Shown here: positions 22,813 through 31,868 of the stretch, piece by piece
How positions within the stretch are numbered: position 1 is the stretch's first letter
Layout: each line of letters begins with the position of its first letter
Assembly: GCA_017466665.1 (NCBI GenBank)
Contig: JAFTTQ010000071.1
Location: 1-32,672, forward strand
From: Oscillospiraceae bacterium
GTDB taxonomy: Bacteria > Bacillota > Clostridia > Oscillospirales > Oscillospiraceae
Reading direction: 5' to 3'
Length of the DNA: 32,672 nucleotides
Position numbers and translations under genes: made by a program
The notes under the pieces: generated by a model
What the model saw: the letters and a program-made list of their open reading frames with translations, nothing else
Databases searched by the model: none
What the model was told of the DNA's origin: nothing

Positions 22813-25473
22813 TTACTGTGCCAGTTCGTCGTTTACATAGATACGGATGCTGATGGCATCGACTGTGATATTGCCGCTTTCTTCCCCAAGAACCTCAGCG
22901 CCGGCGCGGGTTCCGTCTGCCACCAGATTCCACTGGCCCTCCAACGTATAGGGGAGGGCGGTGTTGTGGGGATTGATCACAGCCAAAGCCTTGCCGCCCT
23001 TTTCGTCGTCAAAGGTAATTGCCACAATGCCGCTGCCCAGCTCCTGAACCTCCAGAACTGAGGTATCGTTGCTGCCGAAAATACCGTAGGTCTTCCGCAT
23101 TTGGATCAGACCCTTATAGTAAAGCATAGTGTTATATTCTCTGCTGCCTTCCTTTAAAACAGACCAGTCGATGTTGTTGACCGCATCGCTGGATTGGTAG
23201 CTGTTTTCGTCGCCGTCCTTGGTGCGCAGCATTTCTTCGCCTGCCTGCCAGAAGGGGGCGCCCTTGCAGATCATTAAAATGGCGGCGCCCAGGCTGTTCA
23301 TTTTGTTACGCTGATCCTCGGAGCTGTCCGGATTGGAGAGCAAAAGCTTATCCCACAAGGTGTTGTTGTCGTGGGCGCTCATATAGTTGATAACCATGCT
23401 GTTCGGCACGCTCCAGCCCTTGCCGCTGCCCTGACCGCCTTTGATACCAAAAACGATATCTGACAGAGTGCTGCCAGCTTCACCGCTGATAAAGCCCCGG
23501 GAGGTCTTTTCAAAAACACTGCCCTTCAGTCCGTCACGGATCACATCGTTAAACACCGCAATGCCGCCGATGGCATCCCCTGTGGGAATGATCTGACCAA
23601 TGTTCCCCTGATTTGCTTGCGCACTGCCGTCAACGGTTGCGCCCATAGTCCAGCCCTCGCCGTAAAGAATCGCATTGGGATTTACGGTGTGCACCGCGCT
23701 TTCCACATTCTGCATCGTTTGAAGATCGTGCAATCCCATCAGATCAAAGCGCAGACCGTCCAGATTGTATTCCTCCACCCAGTAAGCTGTGGAATCTACC
23801 ATAAATTTACCGAACATATATCTTTCCGATGCGGTATCATTGCCGCACCCGCTGGCAGAGGTATTCGTGCCGCTGGCGGTATAGCGGTAATAATAGTAGG
23901 GGACGATCTTGTTGAAGGAGCTGTTCCCATCGTAGGTGTGGTTATAGACCATATCCATCACAACGCCGATGCCGGCTTCGTGCAGCGCCATCACCATCTG
24001 CTTGTATTCTTTGATTCTCACTTCGCCGTTATAGGGGTCTGTGGAGTAGCTGCCCTCCGGCACATTGTAGTTTTTGGGATCGTAGCCCCAGTTGAAGGTA
24101 TCCGGCTCTGCCTCGTTTACGGTGGCATAGTCATATACCGGCAGCAGGTGGACATGGGTAATGCCCAGTTCCTTAAGATAGTCAATGCCCACCGGCATGC
24201 CGTGCTCGTTCACAAGCCCGGTTTCCGTAAAGGCAAGGTATTTACCCTGGTACTGGGAAGAAGGGATCTTATTGGAAAAATCCCGAACGTGGACTTCCCA
24301 GATAATTGCTTCTGAATAGCTGGAAATGGGATCTTTCAGGTTAGCTTGATCCCAGCCGTCAGGATCGGTCAGGGAAAGATCCACCACCATACCCCGGTCA
24401 CCGTTCAGTCCGGCAGCCTTGGCATAGGGGTCAACGGCTTCCTGCGTCCCGACAGCGGTGGTGACGGTGTAGGTGTAATAGGTGCCGTGACCGCAGCTTT
24501 CCGTATAAGACCATACACCTTTATTCCCTTTAACCATTTCCACATTTTTGTAGGCATCACCGCCATTGCCGGCGGTAAACAGGTTCAGAACCACCTTGGA
24601 TGCAGTCGGTGCCCACACCTTGAAGGTGGTGTTTTCACCGGAGATCACGGCACCCAAATCCTTGCCATCATAGTGGAAATTCTCGGCAAAATACTGGCTG
24701 TCAAAGATATCCATGGGCACGGCTTCCTTTTCACCGTAGCCCTGGATCATCACACGGTAGCTGCCGGAAATGTTCAGTTCTTCTTCCAATTCGATATAGC
24801 CGCTGACAGATTCCTTGCCTAAGGAAGAAATATTCGCGATCTTAACTTCTCTGTCCCCTTCAAAAACCTTGACCTGAGAGATATCAGAGATCACAGTCTT
24901 GGGGGAGATATAGTACTTAAGCTTGTATTGGTCTGCCATACTGGCAAGGGTAAATTTTTTGGACATAGTCAGTGTTTTGCCTCCGTCGTTACTTTGATAT
25001 TGGGATGGGTCGCCGGGCTTGAGATAAATGTGAGTTTCACGGCCTTCAATTTCCGCAAAACGATCCTGCTCGTAGTCCTTTGTGGCGGTTCCCCAGGATG
25101 TGCCGCCGGGATCGGAGCAGTCCTTTCGCACAATAAAACCGATCTGGGAAATGCCCTCGGGAACGTTGATGACCGCCTTTGCACCATATTCGCAGGGATG
25201 GAGCAAATAGCCTTTGCCGTCCTTGCCATCCCACCACGCCCAGATGTCGCAGTTTTCATAGCTGTCAGATCCGTTCCAATAAAAGGTCACCTGATTATAG
25301 CCTTCCTGAAGGGGCTCAAAATATTCTTCTGATGCCAGCGGAACCGTGGAAGGCTCCGTTTCCGGCTGTGTGGTAGTGCCAGGTGTTGAACCTTGTCCAC
25401 AAGCTGATAGCAACAGGGAAAACAGCATTGCCAGAGATAAAAGCAAAGCGATGGGTTTGTGGAAATGCTTCAT
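22813..25473 (-). CDS. Type I pullulanase, GH13_14, lipoprotein
   Basis: Debranching enzyme that cleaves alpha-1,6 links in pullulan, amylopectin and glycogen fragments, anchored on the cell surface. The 886-aa product has lipobox LLSAC (Cys25) and a short Thr/Pro linker. A CBM41-type domain follows (VTFYWNGSDSYENCDIWAWW), then an Ig-like linker domain and a CBM48 (VISGENTTFKVWAPTASKV). The catalytic barrel shows the type I hallmark FNWGYDPKNYNVPEGSYS, DMVYNHTY, GLRFDLMGLHD, YGEGWTMG and SAHDNNT. SD AAGGAGG precedes the ATG by eight bases. It begins 14 bases after malQ and its TAA overlaps an upstream ATG of the galactanase gene. Confidence 0.95.
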   Translation of the reverse strand: MKHFHKPIALLLSLAMLFSLLLSACGQGSTPGTTTQPETEPSTVPLASEEYFEPLQEGYNQVTFYWNGSDSYENCDIWAWWDGKDGKGYLLHPCEYGAKAVINVPEGISQIGFIVRKDCSDPGGTSWGTATKDYEQDRFAEIEGRETHIYLKPGDPSQYQSNDGGKTLTMSKKFTLASMADQYKLKYYISPKTVISDISQVKVFEGDREVKIANISSLGKESVSGYIELEEELNISGSYRVMIQGYGEKEAVPMDIFDSQYFAENFHYDGKDLGAVISGENTTFKVWAPTASKVVLNLFTAGNGGDAYKNVEMVKGNKGVWSYTESCGHGTYYTYTVTTAVGTQEAVDPYAKAAGLNGDRGMVVDLSLTDPDGWDQANLKDPISSYSEAIIWEVHVRDFSNKIPSSQYQGKYLAFTETGLVNEHGMPVGIDYLKELGITHVHLLPVYDYATVNEAEPDTFNWGYDPKNYNVPEGSYSTDPYNGEVRIKEYKQMVMALHEAGIGVVMDMVYNHTYDGNSSFNKIVPYYYYRYTASGTNTSASGCGNDTASERYMFGKFMVDSTAYWVEEYNLDGLRFDLMGLHDLQTMQNVESAVHTVNPNAILYGEGWTMGATVDGSAQANQGNIGQIIPTGDAIGGIAVFNDVIRDGLKGSVFEKTSRGFISGEAGSTLSDIVFGIKGGQGSGKGWSVPNSMVINYMSAHDNNTLWDKLLLSNPDSSEDQRNKMNSLGAAILMICKGAPFWQAGEEMLRTKDGDENSYQSSDAVNNIDWSVLKEGSREYNTMLYYKGLIQMRKTYGIFGSNDTSVLEVQELGSGIVAITFDDEKGGKALAVINPHNTALPYTLEGQWNLVADGTRAGAEVLGEESGNITVDAISIRIYVNDELAQ

Positions 25474-25486
25474 AACAAATGCCTCC

Positions 25487-26977
25487 TTATTTGCTTCGGT
25501 GGGTTTTGGCAGTAAGCTCCAAAATGTTTTTTCTCAGCTTGGGCGTATCATATCGGGGACTGATGCGCCAGGACCAGTTGCCGGTAGCTGTGGCAGGAAT
25601 ATTCATTCTGCCTTCTTCGTTTTTAAGCTGTAAAAAATCCTGAATGGGAACCATTGCCAGGTTGGCAATGCTGCGGTAGGCAAATTCGATCAGATCATAG
25701 GTTCTGCTTTGGGCTTTGTTTCTGGGGCATTCTTGGTTAAACCTGCGTTTGGCTTCCCCGCGTAAATTGCGGATCCAGGTGGGGGAGCAGTCGGAGTCGT
25801 GGGATGCGGAGTATACCACACAGTTTGGATTTTTGTACATTCTGGGCAGATATTCCGCGTCCTCATCATAAAAGGCAAAATGCAGCATTTTCATACCGGG
25901 AAACCCGGTGCTTTCCATCAGTTCCAGTACATCCTCGGTAATATAGCCCAGATCCTCGGCAATCACCTTTGCTTTTGGAAATGCTTTGCGGAAAGCCTGA
26001 AATAATGGTATGCCCGGTGCCGGATCCCATTTGCCGTTTCTGGCGGTGGCATCACCGTAGGGGATGTTATAATATCCGGCAAAGCCGCGGAAGTGGTCGA
26101 TCCTTAATATATCATACAGCCTGTATGCCGCACGGAACCGATCCAGCCACCAGGAGAAGCCGTCATTTTCCATTTTCTCCCAGTTGTAAATGGGATTTCC
26201 CCAAAGCTGGCCGTCCGGTGTAAAACCGTCGGGAGGACAGCCGGCAACGACAGTTGGCTGAAATTGTTCATCCAGCAAAAACTGTTCAGGGGATGCCCAA
26301 ACATCCATACTGTCGTGGGCGACATAGATGGGCATATCCCCGATGATCAGGATACCCTTTTGGTGGGCATAAGCCAAAACCTCCTGCCACTGGGTGAAAA
26401 ATTCATACTGCACCCAGCACCAGAAGCCCATTTCCTGTGCAAATTCCTCCTTGTTGGCAATGGCTTTTCTGTAATCGCGGTGTTCTTCTTTCCAAAGTGT
26501 CCAAGGGCAGTGCCCATAGTGAACCTTGAGCGCCATAAAAAGACCGTAATCTTCCAGCATTTTATGATTCTTTTTCACAAAACTCCGGTATGCCGGATTG
26601 GGAGTAAACCGGGAGTAGGCAAGCCGTAAAATGGTATACCGGGTGTTGTACAGCCAGCCATAATCCACACGGGCAGCATTATTTCTGTTATCCTTTAATT
26701 CTGCCTTGGTCAGAAGCTTCTTTTTGCCAAGAATATCCAGGTCAATCAAGTAAGGATTTCCCGCTGTGGAGGAAGGGGACTGATAAGGGCTGTCACCGTA
26801 GGAGGTGGGATTCAGCGGCAGTACCTGCCAGCATTTCTGCCCGGTGGCATCCAAAAAATCAATAAAATCAAGAGCAGCTTTTCCAAAGCTGCCGATTCCG
26901 TATTTGGAGGGCAGACTGCTGACGGGCATAATGATGCCGGCTTTGTGTCGAAAACCGAAGTTCTTTGTATATTCCAC
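25487..26977 (-). CDS. malQ: 4-alpha-glucanotransferase (amylomaltase), GH77
   Basis: Cytosolic disproportionating enzyme that reshuffles malto-oligosaccharides and releases glucose. The 496-aa product has the family length: GIIMPVSSLPSKYGIGSFG, WQVLPLNPTSYGDSPYQ, LRIDHFRGF with the nucleophile Asp, VIAEDLG with the acid/base Glu, and the transition-state Asp in SASHDSDC (often THDNDT elsewhere, so a small variation). The start is GTG at 26977, eight bases after AAGGAAG. It is first in the enzyme operon, and it is the only enzyme of the cluster without a signal peptide. Confidence 0.95.
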   Translation of the reverse strand: MEYTKNFGFRHKAGIIMPVSSLPSKYGIGSFGKAALDFIDFLDATGQKCWQVLPLNPTSYGDSPYQSPSSTAGNPYLIDLDILGKKKLLTKAELKDNRNNAARVDYGWLYNTRYTILRLAYSRFTPNPAYRSFVKKNHKMLEDYGLFMALKVHYGHCPWTLWKEEHRDYRKAIANKEEFAQEMGFWCWVQYEFFTQWQEVLAYAHQKGILIIGDMPIYVAHDSMDVWASPEQFLLDEQFQPTVVAGCPPDGFTPDGQLWGNPIYNWEKMENDGFSWWLDRFRAAYRLYDILRIDHFRGFAGYYNIPYGDATARNGKWDPAPGIPLFQAFRKAFPKAKVIAEDLGYITEDVLELMESTGFPGMKMLHFAFYDEDAEYLPRMYKNPNCVVYSASHDSDCSPTWIRNLRGEAKRRFNQECPRNKAQSRTYDLIEFAYRSIANLAMVPIQDFLQLKNEEGRMNIPATATGNWSWRISPRYDTPKLRKNILELTAKTHRSK

Positions 26978-27119
26978 AAAAAATGCTTCCTTTCATAAGG
27001 ACTTTTTATATAGTATATCATAAATATGATGTTTCGTACAGTAAAATTTCTATACCTTGCACTTTGTGAAAAATATGGTATCATTTAAAATATAAATCCT
27101 TTTTTATGGAGTGAAAAGT
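26978..27119. promoter_or_regulatory. Divergent regulatory region malQ operon / GH78-like operon
   Basis: For the + strand operon, TTGCAC (27057-27062), 16 bases, TATCAT (27079-27084) is a plausible promoter. For malQ on the - strand a TATACT -10 is visible near 27011-27016 but no good -35, which suggests activator dependence. A palindrome ATCAT aaat ATGAT at 27017-27030 is a candidate regulator site. Confidence 0.5.
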
Positions 27120-28610
27120 ATGAAATGTGATCTATATAAGCGCCCGCTGAAGCATAAGCGGATCGATCCTGTTTCCTTTGCCGCAATTACGCAGGATGAA
27201 AATGCCTTCCAGGGATACCGTGTTCTGAAATTGCGGGATATGCAATTTCCCTTTGTTTTGGAGAAGGAAAGCGTCATCATTGATTTTGGCGATCATTATA
27301 CCGGCTACCTGCATATAGAGCTGGAAAACGGTTCTGACAGGCATATTGCGGATTCTCCCACCAATATTGCCTTTACCTTTGGGGAAATGCCTATTGAAAT
27401 CGTGGAGGAAGTGGAGGATTCGCCCAATTCTCTGTCCATCGGCTGGCTGCAAAAGGATTTTAAGACCGTGGCATTTATGCCCTATCAGGGCAGCCTTGAG
27501 CGGCGGTATTCTTTTCGGTATGTAAAGCTGCAGCGGGTGGATTCCGTGCGCTTTCCCGTTAAAGTCAGGGCACTGTATCTGGACAGCGTATCCGCTGTGG
27601 ATATGGCAGATTGCAAGAAGGTAAAGATCGAAGATGAGCTTCTGCAGAAAATTGATGCTATGTGCGTAAAAACCCTGAAAGAGTGTGAGCAGGATGTATT
27701 TGAGGATGGGCCCAAGCGTGACCGCCGCCTGTGGATCGGCGACCTTCGGCTGCAAGCCCTGGTGGACTATGAAACCTTCCGAAACATCGATCTGATCAAA
27801 CGCTGCATTTACCTGTTTGCGGAGCATACCAATGATCTTGGTTTGGTTGCCCCCTGTGTATTCCCGGATACTGCCCCCTATGTGGATCAGTGGTTTTACT
27901 TGGATTACTGCCTTTGCATTGTTTCCTGCCTGTATGATTATATGGAAAATGTTCAGGATCTGAGCCTTGTGGAGGAGCTGTACCCGGTGGCAATGGGCCA
28001 GATCCTTTACACCGATTCCATTTTTGACCGGCAGGAAAAGAAGATCGATGCTATGTTCTTTATCGACCATGGCAATTATGACCGCAGTGTGGCAGCCCTG
28101 GGCTATTATGCTTATATTTTGCGGCAGATGATAGCAATATCAGAAAAACTAAATAAGCCGGCAGAGCAGCTTGCTTCCATTTTAAGTGACTGTGACAGCG
28201 CACTGCTTAGCTATTATGACCCCGGTAAGGCGCTGTTTGTCACCTCATCCGGGGAAATCTCCTGGCATAGCCAGACCTGGGCAGCCCTTTCCGGCGCGCT
28301 GGATCAGGAAACGTCCCAAAAGCTTTTAAATAAAACAGCAGAGGCAGATCCGCAGATCAGATTCTCCTCTCCTTTTATGATGCACTATTATCTGGAAGCA
28401 CTTTATACAAACGGTATGCCGGAAAAGGCACTGGAATGTATTCGGGATTATTGGGGCGGCATTTTGGCGGCGGGCTTTGATTGCTGCCCGGAGTGCTTCC
28501 AGTTTGGCAATGAGCGGCTTTCTCCCTATGCCCATCCTGTGCTCAACAGTGCCTGCCACGCCTGGAGCTGTACGCCAGCCTATTGGATCCGCAGGTACTA
28601 TAACCGTTAA
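27120..28610 (+). CDS. GH78-like (alpha/alpha)6 glycosidase family protein, cytosolic
   Basis: A 496-aa protein without signal peptide, related to the catalytic part of alpha-L-rhamnosidases. Residues about 196-208 read DGPKRDRRLWIGDLR, corresponding to the family block DCPQRxERxGWxGD. Two of its acidic residues are kept and the usual acid Glu is replaced by Asp. The end CHAWSCTPAYWIRRYY matches the family's last helix. A short beta-sandwich precedes the barrel, and the large multi-domain N-terminus of typical GH78 is absent. I chose the ATG at 27120 (GGAG eight bases upstream); the GTG at 27111 falls in that site. Substrate uncertain. Confidence 0.75.
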   Translation: MKCDLYKRPLKHKRIDPVSFAAITQDENAFQGYRVLKLRDMQFPFVLEKESVIIDFGDHYTGYLHIELENGSDRHIADSPTNIAFTFGEMPIEIVEEVEDSPNSLSIGWLQKDFKTVAFMPYQGSLERRYSFRYVKLQRVDSVRFPVKVRALYLDSVSAVDMADCKKVKIEDELLQKIDAMCVKTLKECEQDVFEDGPKRDRRLWIGDLRLQALVDYETFRNIDLIKRCIYLFAEHTNDLGLVAPCVFPDTAPYVDQWFYLDYCLCIVSCLYDYMENVQDLSLVEELYPVAMGQILYTDSIFDRQEKKIDAMFFIDHGNYDRSVAALGYYAYILRQMIAISEKLNKPAEQLASILSDCDSALLSYYDPGKALFVTSSGEISWHSQTWAALSGALDQETSQKLLNKTAEADPQIRFSSPFMMHYYLEALYTNGMPEKALECIRDYWGGILAAGFDCCPECFQFGNERLSPYAHPVLNSACHAWSCTPAYWIRRYYNR

Positions 28611-28636
28611 AAGCCTCCACACAAGGAGAATCGTCA

Positions 28637-29752
28637 ATGAAAAAAGCACTTTTTATAGTATGCCTGGTTTTGGCGCTTCTGCTGTCAGGCTGTGCCGCGG
28701 CATTGCGTGACGCACTGGATACCGGTTATAATGTATTCGGTATTCCGAACCCGGATCTGCATATCGATTATGCATCCTACCCGGATATTGGGGATATGGT
28801 TGAATTGCGGGATCATATTGCTGCACAGCGGGAACAGGGGAAATTGGAGTTTTCCTTCATCTATTCCGGCACGGAGGAGATAGACCCCGGTGTTGTGGCA
28901 CAGATGGCAGACGTCTGTTATGTCAAAATGACGCAGGAGGGGAATATCTGCCATTTGGAGATGACGGCATTTCCCGGTGAACGGATCGTGGATGCCTATT
29001 TTTCCGGCAAAACTGACTCCCTTACGCAGGATGAAAGAAAAGTGCTGGAAATTGCCGCTGAAATGGTAGAAGATGCCCAGAATCAAGCCGAAAATGACTG
29101 GGAACTGGAGCTGCTGCTTCACGATACGCTGGCAGAGCGCATCAGTTACAGTGACGCGGATATTTACTATGAAAAGCCGGAGGATCAGCCACGCCATTTA
29201 TCGGTGATCGGCGGACTTCTGGACGGTCAGGCCAACTGCCAGGGCTATACGGATGCCTTTTATACCCTGGCATCCCTTGCGGGCTTTGAGGTAGGGCGGC
29301 TGAGCGTGGAAACCGACACGGATCCCCATATGGTCAATACCATTTGTTTGGATGGAAGCTGGTATGTGGTGGATCTGACCTATGATGATTCCAATGATGC
29401 TCTCATCAGCTACCGGCTGTTTAATGCCGGGATGGATATGATCGGCGAGGAATATTGGTGGGATGAAGCTACTGAGCCGAATATTATTGTTGCAAACAGC
29501 GATGAAAACAGCTATTATATCCGTAATGCGCTTGCTTTTGAGGATATAGAAGCATTGGCTGAATTTGTGGCTGAAAGCTGGGCAGAAATGGGCAATACCC
29601 AGATCCACGCAATGCTGCAAAATGAGGCTGACAGTGAAAAGCTCAATGATGTTTTGCCGGATGCTCTGGAAAAATGGGGCAGATCCTATTCTTACAGCTT
29701 GTGGCACAGCAGCAACGGCGCAGACAGCTTTTATACAGTGGTGTTTGAATGA
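28637..29752 (+). CDS. Transglutaminase-like domain lipoprotein
   Basis: A 371-aa surface lipoprotein with lipobox LLSGC (Cys19). The C-terminal half carries the Cys-His-Asp triad of transglutaminase-like proteases: Cys in DGQANCQGYTDAFY, His in DPHMVNTICL and Asp in WYVVDLTYDD. Residues 30-150 are acidic and of unknown fold. Such proteins are known as cysteine proteases or amidases of the cell surface, though many have no assigned role. SD AAGGAG lies upstream of the ATG, 26 bases after the GH78-like gene, and the SGNH hydrolase gene follows 16 bases later, so the three form an operon. Confidence 0.85.
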   Translation: MKKALFIVCLVLALLLSGCAAALRDALDTGYNVFGIPNPDLHIDYASYPDIGDMVELRDHIAAQREQGKLEFSFIYSGTEEIDPGVVAQMADVCYVKMTQEGNICHLEMTAFPGERIVDAYFSGKTDSLTQDERKVLEIAAEMVEDAQNQAENDWELELLLHDTLAERISYSDADIYYEKPEDQPRHLSVIGGLLDGQANCQGYTDAFYTLASLAGFEVGRLSVETDTDPHMVNTICLDGSWYVVDLTYDDSNDALISYRLFNAGMDMIGEEYWWDEATEPNIIVANSDENSYYIRNALAFEDIEALAEFVAESWAEMGNTQIHAMLQNEADSEKLNDVLPDALEKWGRSYSYSLWHSSNGADSFYTVVFE

Positions 29753-29768
29753 AAGAGAGGAAAGTCGT

Positions 29769-30395
29769 ATGAAGATCAAACTGTTATTCCAGGGTGACAG
29801 CATCACCGATGCCGGCCGCAGCTTTGAAGATCCCCATATTTTAGGCGGTGGGTATGTAAAATACGCGGCAGCATATTTGCAGCAGGCTTATCCGCAGGTA
29901 GAATTTGAGTTCATCAATTTGGGCATCAGCGGCAATCAGACAAAGGATCTTGTGGCAAGACTGCAGAAGGAATTTGTGGATGTGCAGCCGGATATCGTTT
30001 CTATTTTGATCGGTGTCAATGATGTGTGGCATCATGCCGGGGATCGCAGTTGGATCCCTAACGAGATTTTTGAGGAACGCTACCGTACGGTTTTGCAGGC
30101 GATCAAGGAAAAGACCTCTGCCAAAATTATGATGCTGGAACCATTCCTGATCCCCGTGGAGGATAAGCTGTATTTCCGGGAAGATCTGTACCAGAAAATT
30201 GAGATCGAGCGTAAGCTTGCCCGGGAGTATGCCGATGTATACCTGCCGACAGATGGCTTGCTGGCATCCGCGTTTATCGGGGATGAACCCACGTCCTATG
30301 CCGCCGACGGTGTACATCCCACTGATAAAGGCGCGGAGTTTATCGGAAGACTGTACTGTGAATATATGAAAAAGATCATCGATAAGATGGAGTAA
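29769..30395 (+). CDS. SGNH/GDSL hydrolase (probable acetyl-esterase)
   Basis: A 208-aa cytosolic SGNH-fold esterase. Block I FQGDSITDAGR (nucleophile Ser), block II ISGNQTKD (Gly, Asn), block III IGVNDVWH (Asn), block V DGVHPTDKG (catalytic Asp and His). Size and blocks resemble carbohydrate acetyl-esterases and rhamnogalacturonan acetylesterase-like enzymes. The pairing with a GH78-like gene supports a role on pectic or rhamnose-containing sugars, an inference. The ATG at 29769 follows AGAGAGGAAAG. The open frame extends upstream inside the transglutaminase gene without a start signal. Confidence 0.9.
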   Translation: MKIKLLFQGDSITDAGRSFEDPHILGGGYVKYAAAYLQQAYPQVEFEFINLGISGNQTKDLVARLQKEFVDVQPDIVSILIGVNDVWHHAGDRSWIPNEIFEERYRTVLQAIKEKTSAKIMMLEPFLIPVEDKLYFREDLYQKIEIERKLAREYADVYLPTDGLLASAFIGDEPTSYAADGVHPTDKGAEFIGRLYCEYMKKIIDKME

Positions 30396-30434
30396 AAAAC
30401 TGCCCGACATAGGCGGGTGTCCATAAAACAGTTT
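30396..30434 (+). other. Structured 3' motif, copy A (AAACTG ... CAGTTT)
   Basis: Immediately after the SGNH stop codon: outer stem AAACTG/CAGTTT, inner stem CCCG/CGGG, and loop bases GACA that can pair with TGTC 3' of the inner stem, a possible pseudoknot. The same motif occurs on the - strand at 32570-32608, there too directly before a terminator. Confidence 0.6.
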
Positions 30435-30472
30435 AACCTCCACATGACCCAAAGATCATGTGGAGGTTTTCT
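30435..30472 (+). terminator. Rho-independent terminator of the GH78-like operon
   Basis: AACCTCCACATGA pairs with TCATGTGGAGGTT, a perfect 13-bp stem with an 8-base loop, and T-rich sequence follows on the + strand. Confidence 0.9.
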
Positions 30473-30482
30473 GTGCTTTTCA

Positions 30483-30545
30483 GGGATAGCCGCAAAGCGG
30501 CACAAGGGGGTGCAGCCCTTTGTTCCAAAGGGATTCTTGCGGTTT
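30483..30545. repeat. Cluster of short palindromes between convergent operons
   Basis: GCCGC aaa GCGGC, then AAGGG with CCCTT, then CCCTTT/AAAGGG around GTTCC, are packed in about 60 bases just after the - strand stop codon at 30552. It has the same style as the palindrome run at 20654-20744 but a different sequence. It may work as the 3' hairpin of the - strand operon. Confidence 0.5.
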
Positions 30546-30551
30546 AGGTTT

Positions 30552-31868
30552 TTACTTCTCCAAAAGATTCATTAGCTGCTGATATACCCATTCGGGTTCT
30601 ACGCCCTTTGTTCTTACTTCGACGATGATATCACCATATTTGACGCTGAATGCCATTCTCCACCCGTCAATATCTCCTGCTTCATCCACTTTGTATGCTC
30701 TCATATATACTGCCTCAAGGGTTAATTCATTTGCATCAAAAATTGGGTTATCAACAATCTCTCTCAGTTCTTCCGGAACAGAGTCTGCTCTTGGAATAGG
30801 ATACAAGGATAGATCGTAGTTTTCCGTCTGAACAACACTTGTGAGTCTTGCTGAATCGTTCTCATTATAGGCAGAAATGTTCCAACTTAGATCTGCAAGC
30901 CCATTTGTCCAAAGTCCGGAAAGATAGTCTTTATTTTGATCCTTGTAGCGACGAATGGATTCTTCCGTATAACCGGAAGGAACAGTGCCAAGCATATATG
31001 CTCCAAAATCAGCGTCAGCTTGGGCTTCAGAAAGCGTCAGCTTCACGTCGAAGAACTCAGGAATTGCATCTGCCTTAATTGCCGACAGATTCGGTTTGCC
31101 GTCTTTATAGGCAGTGAAGCAATCAGCGAGAACCTCAAAGTCGATTCTGGACTGCCCCTCGTCAGACCCGCTGGACATATAGGATATTTGAACGGAGCAT
31201 CCGTTGATACGTCCGATTGCATCGTAGTAGAAAGTTTCGCTGTTAGAGCTCCATTTGTAAATTTCAAAATCGCATCCATTGAGCTTGCTGGTTACAGGCT
31301 CATCCGGGATGACACAGCATCGAATAGGTTCGTCGTTGGAAAAAAGTACGGATACACTTGCATTATCCAGGAAAGGTGCATCCACCTGTAACACAACATC
31401 AATGAGTGTACCCTCACCATCAAATCCGGCATATCCGGAGAATGTCATTTCCGCTGCCTGTCTGTCTGGTATGATTGCTGCAAGTTCTTCGCTGTTGAGT
31501 TCCTCTGTAAAATATCCGGGGATATACCTCCGGGCTGCATCCAAGACCGTAGATGCCTCATTATAATGAAACACACACGTATCTTGCGACCCATTCAGTA
31601 CGGATCCGGGTACGATATCAACCGATGGATATACATCCGGTATGTTCGCTTGATCTATCGTATTTCCGGGTTTTGGATCAGGTTCCGGTTTATCTCCGGG
31701 GAGTAGACCGGGAACAGCGATTGCCGTGGCAACGATCAGGCAGAAGCAGGCTGCCAGTGATCCCCACTTACCCCAAACATTTTTCTTCTTTTTCGGCTTA
31801 GCATCTGCCGCTTCAATATAGGCAGGATCGATAAGCTCCATCTTGTCTAAAAACTCATTTCCTCTCAT
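30552..31868 (-). CDS. Membrane-anchored partner (anti-sigma type) of the ECF-like sigma factor
   Basis: A 438-aa protein with a cytosolic N-terminus (MRGNEFLDKMELIDPAYIEA), a Lys-rich stop-transfer (PKKKKN), one membrane helix at residues about 38-56 and a 380-residue extracytoplasmic part. The linker EPDPKPGN follows the helix. I cannot name the external domains with confidence; the C-terminal third (from LTLSEAQADADFGAYMLG) recalls DUF4367-type domains seen in such regulators. The ATG overlaps the sigma gene stop by four bases and has AAAAGGAGGG upstream. The layout is that of a sigma/anti-sigma pair sensing an envelope signal. Confidence 0.8.
   Translation of the reverse strand: MRGNEFLDKMELIDPAYIEAADAKPKKKKNVWGKWGSLAACFCLIVATAIAVPGLLPGDKPEPDPKPGNTIDQANIPDVYPSVDIVPGSVLNGSQDTCVFHYNEASTVLDAARRYIPGYFTEELNSEELAAIIPDRQAAEMTFSGYAGFDGEGTLIDVVLQVDAPFLDNASVSVLFSNDEPIRCCVIPDEPVTSKLNGCDFEIYKWSSNSETFYYDAIGRINGCSVQISYMSSGSDEGQSRIDFEVLADCFTAYKDGKPNLSAIKADAIPEFFDVKLTLSEAQADADFGAYMLGTVPSGYTEESIRRYKDQNKDYLSGLWTNGLADLSWNISAYNENDSARLTSVVQTENYDLSLYPIPRADSVPEELREIVDNPIFDANELTLEAVYMRAYKVDEAGDIDGWRMAFSVKYGDIIVEVRTKGVEPEWVYQQLMNLLEK

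Noticed and set aside
27132..28070. Long - strand open frame of 312 codons
   Set aside because: Antisense of the GH78-like gene, whose frame has SD, promoter and conserved motifs; the antisense frame has none.
29565..29768. N-terminal extension of the SGNH hydrolase frame
   Set aside because: The upstream part overlaps the transglutaminase-like gene in another frame and has no SD; the ATG at 29769 has a strong SD and starts the normal SGNH block I.
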